A DNA stretch of 64,000 nt from Ophiura sarsii (Eukaryota; Echinodermata; Ophiuroidea; Amphilepidida; Ophiuridae), in assembly GCA_035610835.1 (NCBI GenBank), contig CM069457.1, positions 17,268,149 through 17,332,148 on the forward strand, read 5' to 3'. The notes below the pieces were generated by a model. The model was given only the letters and a program-made list of their open reading frames with translations. It did no database searches and had not been told where the DNA came from. This document shows, one piece after another, positions 63,961-64,000 of the stretch. The stretch's first letter is position 1. Every line of letters begins with the position of its first letter. The translations under genes and the position numbers were made by a program.

Positions 63961-64000
63961 CTACACCCTGTGTAGTACAACTGCACGCGTTGTGTCGTGC

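Overview
This is animal nuclear DNA: AT-rich, intron-rich and repeat-rich, with no bacterial operons. The only gene I can identify with confidence is the 5' portion of a single striatin-family gene (STRN/STRN3/STRN4; Cka in flies) on the + strand. Eight coding exons run from 27606 to 60839, join in frame to give 365 residues, and stop before the C-terminal WD40 propeller, which must lie beyond position 64000. The one-gene striatin layout, the frequent aggcctat-type words, and the many short transposon families would fit a marine invertebrate such as an echinoderm or hemichordate. That assignment is an inference and I cannot confirm it from the sequence.

Layout. Positions 1-27300 are gene-poor and lie upstream of striatin. 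They hold several tandem arrays: a ~177-bp repeat at 183-745; a ~178-bp satellite with a higher-order period at 4593-7675; a 346-bp duplication at 8574-9265; a 4.8-kb array of about 69 copies of a 70-bp unit at 10805-15627; and a ~170-bp repeat carrying nuclear-receptor DR1 words at 16975-17960. Between them are terminal-inverted-repeat (TIR) elements. A promoter-like CCAAT/TATA block with a short repetitive reading frame sits at 24390-25025. The striatin promoter region is at about 27350-27605. It contains a CCAAT box, a palindromic CRE, two YY1-like words and a five-codon upstream ORF that stops 8 bases before the start codon.

The introns (27816-60731) are packed with short non-autonomous DNA transposons. 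I assigned many of them to superfamilies from their target-site duplications (TSDs): hAT-like (8-bp TSDs), PIF/Harbinger-like (TTA or TAA), piggyBac-like (TTAA), Tc1/mariner-type (TA), and one with a 10-bp TSD. Several are nested, and in two cases a related empty site elsewhere in the window proves the insertion. I saw no transposase reading frame, so all must be mobilised from elsewhere or are dead.

The most interesting items are: (1) a fourfold tandem duplication of the 3' part of striatin exon 5 with its splice donor, giving two phase-compatible extra exon candidates and one with an in-frame stop; (2) the 70-bp satellite, in which almost every unit carries a consensus splice donor and an acceptor-like site on the minus strand around a 46-nt exon-like open block; (3) the DR1-bearing array; (4) the upstream ORF and YY1 arrangement at the striatin start; and (5) five unrelated tandem arrays with nucleosome-length (165-187 bp) periods in one window.
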